Below, in pieces: positions 1 through 7,240 of a stretch of 64,000 nt of DNA. Position numbers and translations under genes: made by a program. Origin of the DNA: Pseudomonas veronii (lineage in GTDB: Bacteria > Pseudomonadota > Gammaproteobacteria > Pseudomonadales > Pseudomonadaceae); assembly GCF_001439695.1 (NCBI RefSeq), contig NZ_JYLL01000034.1, forward strand, positions 1 to 64,000, given 5' to 3'. Every line of letters begins with the position of its first letter. The stretch's first letter is position 1. Below the pieces are notes generated by a model. That model saw only the letters and a list, made by a program, of their open reading frames with translations. It had not been told where the DNA came from and did not search any database.

Positions 1-1
1 T

Positions 2-118
2 TCAGCGCCGCACTACGTGCTGCCGCATCGACGTGAGGAGCGCGTTTATCCTCGGGCGATTCGGCTGAAATCACCGAAGTATCCGATCAGAAATAAAAAT
101 GCCAGTCAGCTTAACTGA
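2..118 (+). CDS. IS4-like transposase, C-terminal end only
   Basis: An open frame enters from the left edge and stops at 116-118, giving 38 residues that end in KNASQLN after a Lys/Arg/Pro-rich stretch. This basic tail ending in N-A-S-Q-L-N resembles the C-terminus of IS4-family transposases in Pseudomonas, from memory of the family. The final codons sit inside a perfect inverted repeat (101-123), as expected where an IS gene runs into its terminal repeat. The rest of the gene lies outside the window, so completeness cannot be judged. It could be the end of an unrelated gene. Confidence 0.45.
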   Translation, partial: SAPHYVLPHRREERVYPRAIRLKSPKYPIRNKNASQLN

Positions 119-123
119 CTGGC
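101..123. repeat. Perfect 9-bp inverted repeat at the end of the transposase-like frame
   Basis: GCCAGTCAG, a 5-base loop, then CTGACTGGC. It overlaps the stop codon of the partial transposase frame. No T-run follows directly, so it fits an IS terminal repeat better than a terminator, though a T-rich stretch occurs about 25 bases later. Confidence 0.5.
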
Positions 124-189
124 ATTACCCCTTGTGGGCGGCTTTTTTGTGCGCGAACGGTCAGTTGGCGCCTGCCGCTGTTTTGCCGG

Positions 190-819
190 TTAGCTCAAGT
201 TTTCCAGCGTCTGCGTGTCCCAGCTGTGGGTTTTGATCGCCAGATAAAGCATGCCGATAGTCAGCGGCACCTTTTCGCCACGCCCCTTGGCCCGCCGCTT
301 GAGGAACACATCAAACACCGGTGGGTTGAAGTAACGATAAGTGTCGTAGTCGCCCAGATCGAGGGCGAATTCCTGTTCCAGCGCTTCCATGAGTTGCTTG
401 GCTTCACTGCCGTCGCAGCCCAGGTCGAAGTTGAGTGAGGTCTGCAGGCGAATGGTCTTGTGTTTCGGCAGGCCGATTTCTTCGTGCAGCAGTTGCAGGA
501 GTTGCTGCATGACCGGGTCTTCGGGGAAGTTGGGGGCGAGGTTCATGGTGGGAGCACGCAGGAGTGGATGAGGGGGACGGTCGCGTTTGAGGCGAAATTT
601 GTTTCGGGTGATGAAGAGTGCCAAGCCTATCAAGAATAGAAAAACAGGCAGGAAGGGCATTCTAAGGATTACTGCTACGTAGGGTAGTAGGAAGGTGAAA
701 ATCAGGCCGGTTGCGAGAAATGTGATTGCCAAGCGCTTTCTGAGCGTGCAGTCGGTTATTTGGTAGTGCAGCACAAGGTAGAACCCGAGGAAACACATTA
801 ATTGCAGGTAGAAATTCAT
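190..819 (-). CDS. DUF1493 family membrane protein (acyl-carrier-like domain), copy B
   Basis: A 209-residue protein. The first ~75 residues hold two or three hydrophobic segments; residues ~100-209 match DUF1493 with its DLGCDGSEAKQLMEALE core. That core resembles the acyl carrier protein helix II region, but the usual D-S-L pantetheine serine is not in place, so ordinary ACP chemistry is not supported. It is a tandem paralogue of the gene at 816-1451, whose stop overlaps this start by 4 bp (816-819), so the two are probably translationally coupled. Function is unknown; DUF1493 proteins are usually small and soluble, so the membrane anchor is notable. Confidence 0.75.
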   Translation of the reverse strand: MNFYLQLMCFLGFYLVLHYQITDCTLRKRLAITFLATGLIFTFLLPYVAVILRMPFLPVFLFLIGLALFITRNKFRLKRDRPPHPLLRAPTMNLAPNFPEDPVMQQLLQLLHEEIGLPKHKTIRLQTSLNFDLGCDGSEAKQLMEALEQEFALDLGDYDTYRYFNPPVFDVFLKRRAKGRGEKVPLTIGMLYLAIKTHSWDTQTLENLS

Positions 820-1451
820 CGCTTCTGAGGTCCCGTCGCTTCGAGTGTTCGGGTATCCCAGCGTTTGGCTTTGACGGCTTGATAGAGCATGTGGATGGTT
901 AGCGGGATCTTTCCCTCGCAGCCTCTTTCCACGAGTCGTAAGTACGCATCAAAACCTCGGTGCTTGAAGTAGCGGTTGTTTTTATAGTCGCCGAGGTTTA
1001 TGCCGAAATATTGTTTCAGCGCTGCCATCAGTTGTTTTGCCTCGACGCCGTTACAGCCGAGATCATGGTTGATTGAGGTATTGATGGTTATGATTTGGTG
1101 TTTGGGCAGACCTACATCTTCATGAATTAGCTGCAGAAGATGGAGCATGACAGGATCGTCAGGAAAACCGGGGGCCAGGTTCAACGTTGGGGCGACGAGT
1201 AGCGGGTGAGTTGACCTGATTCGACTGTAGCGGTCGCGGTCCAAGAACAATCCTGAGCCTATTAGGATAGCGCCTATCGGGATGCTGGGAAGTTGGATTT
1301 CAGTTATCCAGTAAGGGAGCCATATTGAACAGATCAGCCCCGCAGCCAGTAGGGACAGGCCTGCGTATTTCCTGAGGTTATGGGATCTGATTTTTTTGAC
1401 AAGGACAATGTCCAAAACGATAAAAACGATCCATTGAAGATATTCAATCAT
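816..1451 (-). CDS. DUF1493 family membrane protein, copy A
   Basis: A 211-residue paralogue of the downstream gene: hydrophobic N-terminal third, then a DUF1493 domain with the core LGCNGVEAKQLMAALKQ. Here the position near the ACP-type serine is N-G-V, so no phosphopantetheine attachment residue is present. The second gene of a three-gene minus-strand operon, it starts 5 bases after the upstream gene's stop and overlaps the next by 4 bp. The two copies share the segment after the membrane region (APT-NLAP-FP-DPVM), which argues for local duplication and divergence. Function unknown. Confidence 0.75.
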   Translation of the reverse strand: MIEYLQWIVFIVLDIVLVKKIRSHNLRKYAGLSLLAAGLICSIWLPYWITEIQLPSIPIGAILIGSGLFLDRDRYSRIRSTHPLLVAPTLNLAPGFPDDPVMLHLLQLIHEDVGLPKHQIITINTSINHDLGCNGVEAKQLMAALKQYFGINLGDYKNNRYFKHRGFDAYLRLVERGCEGKIPLTIHMLYQAVKAKRWDTRTLEATGPQKR

Positions 1452-1456
1452 TGGGC

Positions 1457-1939
1457 TTAACCGCCTAGGAACGGGACGACAATGGCAGACATGGAGCGTT
1501 GAGGGCCTATCCCGCCTTCGACCTGGGCTTCAATTCCAATGACCACGTCGCCAGCGGGGTAGCTACGGATGATGCTTTTGATGATTAAGCCCACCGTGGT
1601 GCCAACGACGCGTGCTACAGGTTTTGAAAGCGGGTGAATGGGCGCACCGAAGGCCCCTGCCAATAATAAGGCGACGATGGTCCCGCGTTCGTTAAGCAGA
1701 TCGGCTTGTTGCCGGGTCAGCGGCTTGGAAATCGCGACAGTCATCTTGCAGGGCAAATCACGAGCAAACATCTTTTCATAAAGATCCACCAGTCGATAGC
1801 GCACCTCGTTTGCTGAAGCACCGGCTTCTAACAAGCAAAGGTTTGCCAGAGCATGCTTGTGAGTGGGGAGAACGGTAAGGCGAATGACCGTGAAGGTGAC
1901 GCCGTAGTGGCCGATGTGTTGAGTCCTTTCGATGTCCAT
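1457..1939 (-). CDS. Hypothetical protein, first gene of the DUF1493 operon
   Basis: Not recognised. I chose the ATG at 1939 (160 residues, MDIERTQHIGHYG...); the frame is open to a TTG at 1969, but neither start has a good ribosome site. Residues ~95-140 contain hydrophobic stretches (TIVALLLAGAFGA and VGTTVGLIIKSII) that may be one or two membrane or amphipathic helices. It is followed after 5 bases by the DUF1493 pair, so a shared role is likely. Another frame has an ATG at 1982 that runs over the same 5' region; a frameshift at the start cannot be excluded. Confidence 0.55.
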   Translation of the reverse strand: MDIERTQHIGHYGVTFTVIRLTVLPTHKHALANLCLLEAGASANEVRYRLVDLYEKMFARDLPCKMTVAISKPLTRQQADLLNERGTIVALLLAGAFGAPIHPLSKPVARVVGTTVGLIIKSIIRSYPAGDVVIGIEAQVEGGIGPQRSMSAIVVPFLGG

Positions 1940-2120
1940 GGATTTTTGCCGAGGCAGTTGAGAGATCAATAGTTTCGGCCATGCGAAGGGGGGTTATGTA
2001 GAGGATTGGCCGGGTGTTTTAAGCAGTTTGGGAAGGGGACTACGCAGTAATAGATAGTTTCTTACGGAGGATTCCCGCATTTTCAATTTCACCGAGATTT
2101 GCAGGGCAAAGCCAATCAAT

Positions 2121-2210
2121 TGTGGGAGTCGGGCTTACCCGCGATGGCGGTGGGTCAGGTATAGAAATATAGCCTGAAGTTTCGCCGTCGCAGGCAGGCC
2201 CACTCCCACA
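2121..2210. repeat. REPIN-like inverted repeat
   Basis: TGTGGGAGTCGGGCTTACCC at the left and a complementary GGCAGGCCCACTCCCACA at the right enclose about 50 bases, forming a long imperfect hairpin. This is the layout of paired REP sequences that are abundant between genes in fluorescent pseudomonads. Confidence 0.7.
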
Positions 2211-2256
2211 GTTTTAGCTGTGTGGCTGGCTTGGTTGTGTTTGCTTAATAGCTGGT

Positions 2257-2497
2257 TTAGCCGTTCGTGGTTCGATCAGGCACTGACAGGCCTACTGATA
2301 CACCCTGGATGATTTTCGCCGCTACCGGCGGGATGCGTTCCGGGGTGCAGAACAGTGTGCTGCCTTTCTGGATGTTGACGCTGCGCAACTCGCTAGCCCA
2401 GTCGTAGATGTCGTCTAACAGCGTGCGGTGGATGTGTTGCAGGCGGTCGAGGTCGTAGGGCGGTTACGCAGGACGCCGCTACCGGGGTAGCAAGGCT
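2257..2497 (-). pseudogene. Fic-family gene remnant (5' part, internally deleted)
   Basis: Read on the minus strand, 2257-2456 encodes PPYDLDRLQHIHRTLLDDIYDW... ELRSVNIQKGSTLFCTPERI, ending in TAA. This closely tracks residues 54-105 of the intact Fic protein at 41715-42338 (PPYSLDTLKQIHRTLFSAIYSW, KISKGGNQFCVPDRI). Just upstream and in a different frame, PCYPGSGVLRN matches the same protein's PYCYRGTGTLKN near residue 15. The ~30 residues between, and everything after residue ~105 including the HPFxxGNGR catalytic motif, are missing. It is therefore a decayed fragment, not a functional AMPylase. Confidence 0.8.
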
Positions 2498-2623
2498 TGA
2501 TTGTAGCGAAATAAAATCACCTCACATTTTGTATAAAAAGTCCGCAAGGGCTCTAAATTCAGCGTATGTTTCACCGCAAAATCTTGTAGGACGATCCCGT
2601 CCACTACTTAAAGGGAGTTAAGC

Positions 2624-3799
2624 ATGGGTTTGCTTCGTGTCGCTTCGGCGATGTCATTGTGTGCAGTGGCTTTTTCGATCCAGGCCGAGCAGTTGCCGAT
2701 CGAGGTGCTCAGTGCGGTGGTCAAGGACCAGAAAATCGCCGACGCCGAAGTCCTGCTGCAACGTAACGGCGCACAGAACGTAGTGGGCCGCACCAACGCC
2801 CAAGGCCAGGTGACCCTCACCAGCGAAGCGGCCGATGATGCCAGCAACCTGTTGATCATCAAGAAGCCCGGCTATTCCAACCTGGTAGTGAAGTGCCCCT
2901 GTGCCGGCATGACCTACGCCATCAGCCCGGTGATGGAAAACCTCGACGGCCTGCGTGTGGTGCTGACTTGGGGCAAGACCCCGGAAGACCTCGACTCCCA
3001 CATGATTTTCCCCGGCAACAACATCTACTTCGAGAATCAGCAGGGTGCCGATGCCGAGCTGGATGTGGACGACGTCGACAGCTACGGTCCGGAAACCATT
3101 ACCCTGCAGAAAAAACACTTCGGCGAAAGCTACGTGTATGCCGTGCATGACTTCACCAACATCGAGAACCCAGGTTCGCGTCAGCTGTCCAACAGCGAGG
3201 CCAAGGTGTTCGTGTACATGGGCCAGTCCCTTGTGCGTACCTACTACGTGCCAAAAAACCGCAGCGGTAACCTGTGGACAGTGTTCCGCATGACCGGTAG
3301 CGGTGACTTCCAGGACATCAACACCTTCAGCGGTGTGAAGGTGGAAGCCAAGGACGTGCTCAATGAAGTCAAACCGTTGCTGGATGACAGCGTTGCAGTC
3401 GCGGCCGTGGCTGTCAGCTCTTCCGCGCAAACCGATGCGAAGCGTCTGAACCTGCAAGGTGAAGCGGCCTACCAGGCTGGCAAGCTGGATGAAGCCATCG
3501 ACCTGTTCCGTCAGGCCATCGACCTGGACAATAGCTTCGGCAAAGCCTACGGCAACCTGGGCCTGGCGTATCAGAAGGCCGGCAACACCGCCGAGTCGAT
3601 CTGGGCCAACCGCAAGGCCATCGCCCTGGCGAACGGTGCCACTGCCGCGACCGTGCGTGCCGGCGCCTACTACAATATTGCGCGGATCTACGAAGCGGCG
3701 GGGCAGTTCGCGGATGCGTTGCGTCACTACCAGTTGGCCAAGGAACAGAAGGCCAATCCGGTGTATGACACGGCGATCGAGCGTGTGCAGAACCGCTGA
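2624..3799 (+). CDS. Secreted DUF2135 (YfaP-like) and TPR protein
   Basis: A 391-residue protein with a cleavable signal peptide (residues ~1-21, ending in IQA). Residues ~23-105 form a beta-rich, carboxypeptidase-regulatory-like region. Residues ~108-230 match DUF2135/YfaP (L-TW-KTPEDLDSHM, then a DVDDVDSYGPETI stretch typical of the family's Asp-rich turns). Residues ~265-385 carry two or three TPR units (QAGKLDEAIDLFRQAI, YGNLGLAYQKAGN). A good ribosome site (AAGGGAG) precedes the ATG. It is probably a periplasmic or surface scaffold; ligand unknown. It stands alone, with a REPIN-like hairpin downstream. Confidence 0.8.
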   Translation: MGLLRVASAMSLCAVAFSIQAEQLPIEVLSAVVKDQKIADAEVLLQRNGAQNVVGRTNAQGQVTLTSEAADDASNLLIIKKPGYSNLVVKCPCAGMTYAISPVMENLDGLRVVLTWGKTPEDLDSHMIFPGNNIYFENQQGADAELDVDDVDSYGPETITLQKKHFGESYVYAVHDFTNIENPGSRQLSNSEAKVFVYMGQSLVRTYYVPKNRSGNLWTVFRMTGSGDFQDINTFSGVKVEAKDVLNEVKPLLDDSVAVAAVAVSSSAQTDAKRLNLQGEAAYQAGKLDEAIDLFRQAIDLDNSFGKAYGNLGLAYQKAGNTAESIWANRKAIALANGATAATVRAGAYYNIARIYEAAGQFADALRHYQLAKEQKANPVYDTAIERVQNR

Positions 3800-3823
3800 T
3801 TTAGCTGTAGTGCCGTTCTAAGG

Positions 3824-3912
3824 TGTGGGAAGGGGGTTGCTCCCGATGGTGGTAATTCAGTCGGTTAATTTCTGACTGATACACCGCCATCGGGAGCAAT
3901 CCCCTTCCCACA
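3824..3912. repeat. REPIN-like inverted repeat
   Basis: TGTGGGAAGGGGGTTGCTCC and the complementary GGGAGCAATCCCCTTCCCACA, ~45 bases apart, with a CCGATGGTGG/CCGCCATCGG inner match. It is a long hairpin between two genes with no coding content, and resembles paired REP elements. Confidence 0.75.
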
Positions 3913-4085
3913 TTTGGTTTGTGATGTTCCTACTTACACAGTCGAACTTGTCATATTTGGCCCAAGGCCATTGCCCCAGCCTGTGTATCATCCTGTCTCT
4001 TTTTTCCTTGCGACCTATCTCGATTCGCTGAGCGTCCCAGGCTATGTTTTTGAGCCACCTTCAGCGGTCAATGGAGTGACAGCTT

Positions 4086-6023
4086 ATGCACGACACCCTC
4101 CAGCAGGTCTTTGGTTATCCACAATTTCGTTTGGGCCAGGAAGCCGCGGTCAGCGCCGTGCTGGCCGGTCGTTCGGCGGCAGCGATTTTTCCGACCGGAT
4201 CGGGCAAGTCCCTGTGTTACCAGCTGTCGGCGGTGTTGCTACCGCACCTGACGCTGGTGGTGTCGCCGTTGCTGGCGCTGATGCAGGACCAGTTGGGTTT
4301 CCTGCAACGCCATGGCATCTCGGCCGGCAGTATCGATTCGGCGCAAAGCCGCGATGAGGCCAATGAGGTGATGGCGCGCGCGCGCTCGGGCGAGTTGAAA
4401 ATCCTGATGATTTCCGTGGAGCGCTTGAAGAACGAGCGCTTTCGCAACTTCCTGCAGAGCGTACCCATTTCATTGCTGGTGGTGGATGAGGCGCACTGTA
4501 TTTCCGAATGGGGCCACAACTTCCGTCCGGATTATTTGAAGCTGCCGGACTACCAGCGTCAGTTCAAGATCCCACAAGCGCTGCTGCTGACGGCTACAGC
4601 GACGCCCAAGGTGATTGCCGACATGCAGGCCAAGTTCGCCATTGCGCCTGACGACGTGATCACCACGGGCTTCTACCGGCCGAACCTCAACCTGTTGGTA
4701 GAACCGGTGAGCGGCGCGGACAAGCGTCGGCGGCTGGTCCAATGGATGAGCGAGCGGCCCGGCCAGCCGAGCATCGTCTACGTCACCTTGCAGAAAACCG
4801 CCGAGCAGATCGCCGAGCACCTGAATCGCCATGGCATCCAGGCCGAGGCGTATCACGCCGGCTTGCCCCACGATAAACGCGAGGGCATCCAGCAGCGTTT
4901 CATGGGTGGGCGCTCCAATTGCATCGTCGCCACCATCGCGTTTGGCATGGGCATCGACAAGAGCGATATCCGCAACGTGGTGCATTTCGACCTGCCCAAA
5001 TCCATCGAAAACTACAGCCAGGAAATCGGCCGCGCCGGGCGTGACGGGCAACCCTCGGATTGCCTGGTGCTCGCCAACCGCGACAGCCTCAATGTGCTGG
5101 AAAACTTCGTGTACGGCGACACGCCTGAGCAGGAAGGCATTCGCCGTGTGCTGGACGAGTTGCAGGCTGCGCGAGGGGACGGGCAGTGGGAGTTTCTGCT
5201 GCGCTCGCTGTCGGACCACAGCAACATCCGCGAGCTGCCCCTCAAGACGCTGCTGGTGCAGTTGGAACTCAAAGGCGTGATTGCGCCGCGCTACGCGTTT
5301 TACGCCGAGTACCGGTTCAAGTACCTGATCGAGCCCGAGGCCTTGTTGGCGCGGTTTTCCGGGGAGCGGCAGGCGTTTGTCGCAGCGATCGTCCAGGTGT
5401 GCAAGCGGGCCAAGACCTGGGCGACAGTGGATTTCGACACGCTTTATCAACAGCACCAGGCCGAGCGCAATCGCGTGGTGAAAGCGCTGGATTACTTCCA
5501 GGAGCAGGGCCTGATCGAGCTGGAAAGCAAGCAGATGACGGAGGTCTACAGCCTGCTGAAGACCGATTTCGATCCGCAGGTGTTGAGCGCCGAGTTATAC
5601 ACAGGCTTCAAGCAACACGAGGTCACGGAAGTGGCGCGGATTCACGCCATGCTCGACCTGTTCGCCACCGAACACTGCCTGGGCCAGCGCCTGGCTCGCT
5701 ATTTCGGTGATGAACATGCACCGCAGCGCTGCGGGCATTGTTCGGTGTGCCACGGCCATGTCGCGCATTTGCCGGCGCCGCCGAGCCTGGCGCCGCTTGT
5801 GGATAAAAACTTCATGGGGCTGTGCGGTGATTTTATCCACAGGCATCATGAGTACTGCGGCCAACTGCCCGGCGCCGAACGGCTGACGCGGTTCCTGGGC
5901 GGTATCAGCGTGCCGCTGTTCACCAAATTGAAGGCACGCGGCATCCCTGGTTTTGCTGCGCTGGAGGACTACCCCTACGCCGAGGTACGCGAGTGGGCCG
6001 AAACCCATTTGAATAACCTGTAA
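4086..6023 (+). CDS. RecQ-family ATP-dependent DNA helicase
   Basis: A 645-residue 3'-5' DNA helicase acting in recombination and repair. Visible motifs are the Walker A PTGSGKS at ~36-42, DEAH within VVDEAHCISEWGHNFRPDY at ~135, TATATP, the motif V region GMGIDKSDIRNVVHFDLPKS, and motif VI QEIGRAGRDG. A cysteine cluster (C-GHC-VCHG at ~555) suggests the RecQ zinc-binding subdomain, and the C-terminal ~80 residues could be a divergent accessory domain. It may be a second RecQ-type helicase rather than the canonical RecQ, so I give no symbol. The ATG at 4086 follows GGAG. The thioesterase gene begins 23 bases downstream. Confidence 0.9.
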   Translation: MHDTLQQVFGYPQFRLGQEAAVSAVLAGRSAAAIFPTGSGKSLCYQLSAVLLPHLTLVVSPLLALMQDQLGFLQRHGISAGSIDSAQSRDEANEVMARARSGELKILMISVERLKNERFRNFLQSVPISLLVVDEAHCISEWGHNFRPDYLKLPDYQRQFKIPQALLLTATATPKVIADMQAKFAIAPDDVITTGFYRPNLNLLVEPVSGADKRRRLVQWMSERPGQPSIVYVTLQKTAEQIAEHLNRHGIQAEAYHAGLPHDKREGIQQRFMGGRSNCIVATIAFGMGIDKSDIRNVVHFDLPKSIENYSQEIGRAGRDGQPSDCLVLANRDSLNVLENFVYGDTPEQEGIRRVLDELQAARGDGQWEFLLRSLSDHSNIRELPLKTLLVQLELKGVIAPRYAFYAEYRFKYLIEPEALLARFSGERQAFVAAIVQVCKRAKTWATVDFDTLYQQHQAERNRVVKALDYFQEQGLIELESKQMTEVYSLLKTDFDPQVLSAELYTGFKQHEVTEVARIHAMLDLFATEHCLGQRLARYFGDEHAPQRCGHCSVCHGHVAHLPAPPSLAPLVDKNFMGLCGDFIHRHHEYCGQLPGAERLTRFLGGISVPLFTKLKARGIPGFAALEDYPYAEVREWAETHLNNL

Positions 6024-6046
6024 ACCCACTTTGACGAGACGCGCCG

Positions 6047-6478
6047 ATGCCTGACTCCATGCCCCAACGCGCCGATTACCGGCACTTCCAGCCGATCATT
6101 ACGCGCTGGCACGACAATGATGTGTATGGCCATGTGAACAACGTGACCTACTACAGCTTCTTCGACACTGCGGTGAATACCTACCTGATCGAACACGGTG
6201 GCTTGGATATTCATGACGGCGAGGTGGTGGGGTTTGTGGTGAGTTCGGCGTGTGATTACTTTGCTTCCGTCGCCTTTCCCGAACGCATCGAAATAGGCCT
6301 GCGGGTCGGCAAGTTGGGCAACAGTTCGGTGCAGTATGAGTTGGCGGTGTTCAAGGCAGGCGAGGAGGACGCCTGTGCGGCGGGGCGCTTCGTGCATGTG
6401 TTCGTGGATCGGGGGACGAACCAGCCGGTGACGATTCCGGAGCGGTTGCGCGAGGCGTTGCAGCGCTTGCTGGCCTGA
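6047..6478 (+). CDS. Acyl-CoA thioesterase, 4HBT/YbgC-like hotdog fold
   Basis: A 143-residue hotdog-fold thioesterase. The motif W-HDNDVYGHVNNVTYYS-FFD near residues 18-37 is the 4-hydroxybenzoyl-CoA thioesterase signature, with the catalytic Asp in H-x-N-D-x-Y-G-H-V-N-N. It hydrolyses an acyl-CoA thioester in the cytoplasm; the substrate cannot be read from sequence. It lies 23 bases after the helicase gene on the same strand, so is possibly co-transcribed without an obvious functional link. Confidence 0.85.
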   Translation: MPDSMPQRADYRHFQPIITRWHDNDVYGHVNNVTYYSFFDTAVNTYLIEHGGLDIHDGEVVGFVVSSACDYFASVAFPERIEIGLRVGKLGNSSVQYELAVFKAGEEDACAAGRFVHVFVDRGTNQPVTIPERLREALQRLLA

Positions 6479-6495
6479 CTTCCTACAGAAACCCA

Positions 6496-6536
6496 TGTGG
6501 GAGGGGCGGTGCGACGATTCGACTGCCCCTCCCACA
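6496..6536. repeat. Short REP-type hairpin
   Basis: TGTGGGAGGGGC and GCCCCTCCCACA enclose ~17 bases. It lies between two convergent genes and could also slow transcription from either side. Confidence 0.6.
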
Positions 6537-6564
6537 GTGTTTCTTCAGTGTTCTTTAGATCTGA

Positions 6565-7041
6565 TCAATCACGGTAGTGATGCTTGTTCTTGCGATGGCC
6601 ATAGGCATGGCCACGGCCAGGGTGATCATCCCGGTAGTAGCGACGGTCGTCACGGCCACGGTAACGACGGTCGTCGTCATCGCTCTTGTTGCCCATGTAG
6701 TTGCCCAGCGCGCCGCCCGCGCCGCCGCCGGCGGCTGCGCCGATCAGGCTGCCGGTGGTGCCGCCCATGCTGCGGCCTACCACGTTGCCGCCCGCTGCGC
6801 CCAGGGCGCCGCCAATGGCTGCTTCGCCGCGGCTGCGCTTGTCAGCGCCGACCGCACTGCCGCCCGCGCCGCCCAGGGCTGCACCGATGGCTGAACCGGT
6901 ATTACCGCCGACCTGCTGGCCGACAACCGAACCGAGTACCCCGCCCAATGCGCCGCCTACACCGGCTTCGGTGGTGCCGCCGGCCATGGCTGCGCCACTG
7001 ACCAGGCCAAGGGACAACAAGAGAATCGAGGAGAACTTCAT
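6565..7041 (-). CDS. Glycine-zipper envelope protein
   Basis: A 158-residue protein with a signal peptide (residues 1-20, AMA|GG). Residues ~22-115 are a run of GxxxG-type repeats (GGALGGVLGSVVGQQVGG, GAAAGGGAGGALGNYMG), the glycine-zipper pattern of membrane-inserting helices. The tail is Asp/Arg/His/Tyr-rich (DDDDRRYRGRDDRRYY). It probably inserts into the outer membrane or periplasmic face; the exact role is unknown. The ATG is preceded by GAGG. By gene order it corresponds to the gene beside the formate dehydrogenase-like locus in P. aeruginosa (recalled). Confidence 0.7.
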   Translation of the reverse strand: MKFSSILLLSLGLVSGAAMAGGTTEAGVGGALGGVLGSVVGQQVGGNTGSAIGAALGGAGGSAVGADKRSRGEAAIGGALGAAGGNVVGRSMGGTTGSLIGAAAGGGAGGALGNYMGNKSDDDDRRYRGRDDRRYYRDDHPGRGHAYGHRKNKHHYRD

Positions 7042-7144
7042 AGAGAGACCTCAAGAGGATGACGGCGCGATCCTGAGGCTGTGTCGACATTGTGACAATA
7101 GAAATCCGACCAGTAACACGACTTGTACACAATTCTCTAACTTA

Positions 7145-7229
7145 CTGTTTTAGCTAGGGAACTTAAGTAATTTTGGCGGGTCTGTAATTACTTCGGAACG
7201 GCCGCTTTTATGCAAAAGCGGCCTTTTTT
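7145..7229 (+). ncRNA. Candidate small RNA ending in an orphan terminator (P34-like position)
   Basis: A strong intrinsic terminator (7200-7229) faces the plus strand, but no plus-strand gene lies upstream: both flanking genes are on the minus strand. This implies an independent short transcript from ~7145. In P. aeruginosa a small RNA named P34 is, as I recall, located between the homologues of these two genes. The 5' end is a guess; I could not assign a firm promoter. Confidence 0.45.
7200..7229 (+). terminator. Strong intrinsic terminator
   Basis: A 10-bp perfect stem GGCCGCTTTT / AAAAGCGGCC with a 4-base loop, followed by six T. It works only for plus-strand transcription. Confidence 0.85.
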
Positions 7230-7240
7230 GTGCCCGGGAT

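Noticed and set aside
2654..3727. Minus-strand frame (357 codons)
   Set aside because: Shadow of the DUF2135/TPR gene, which has a signal peptide and domains.
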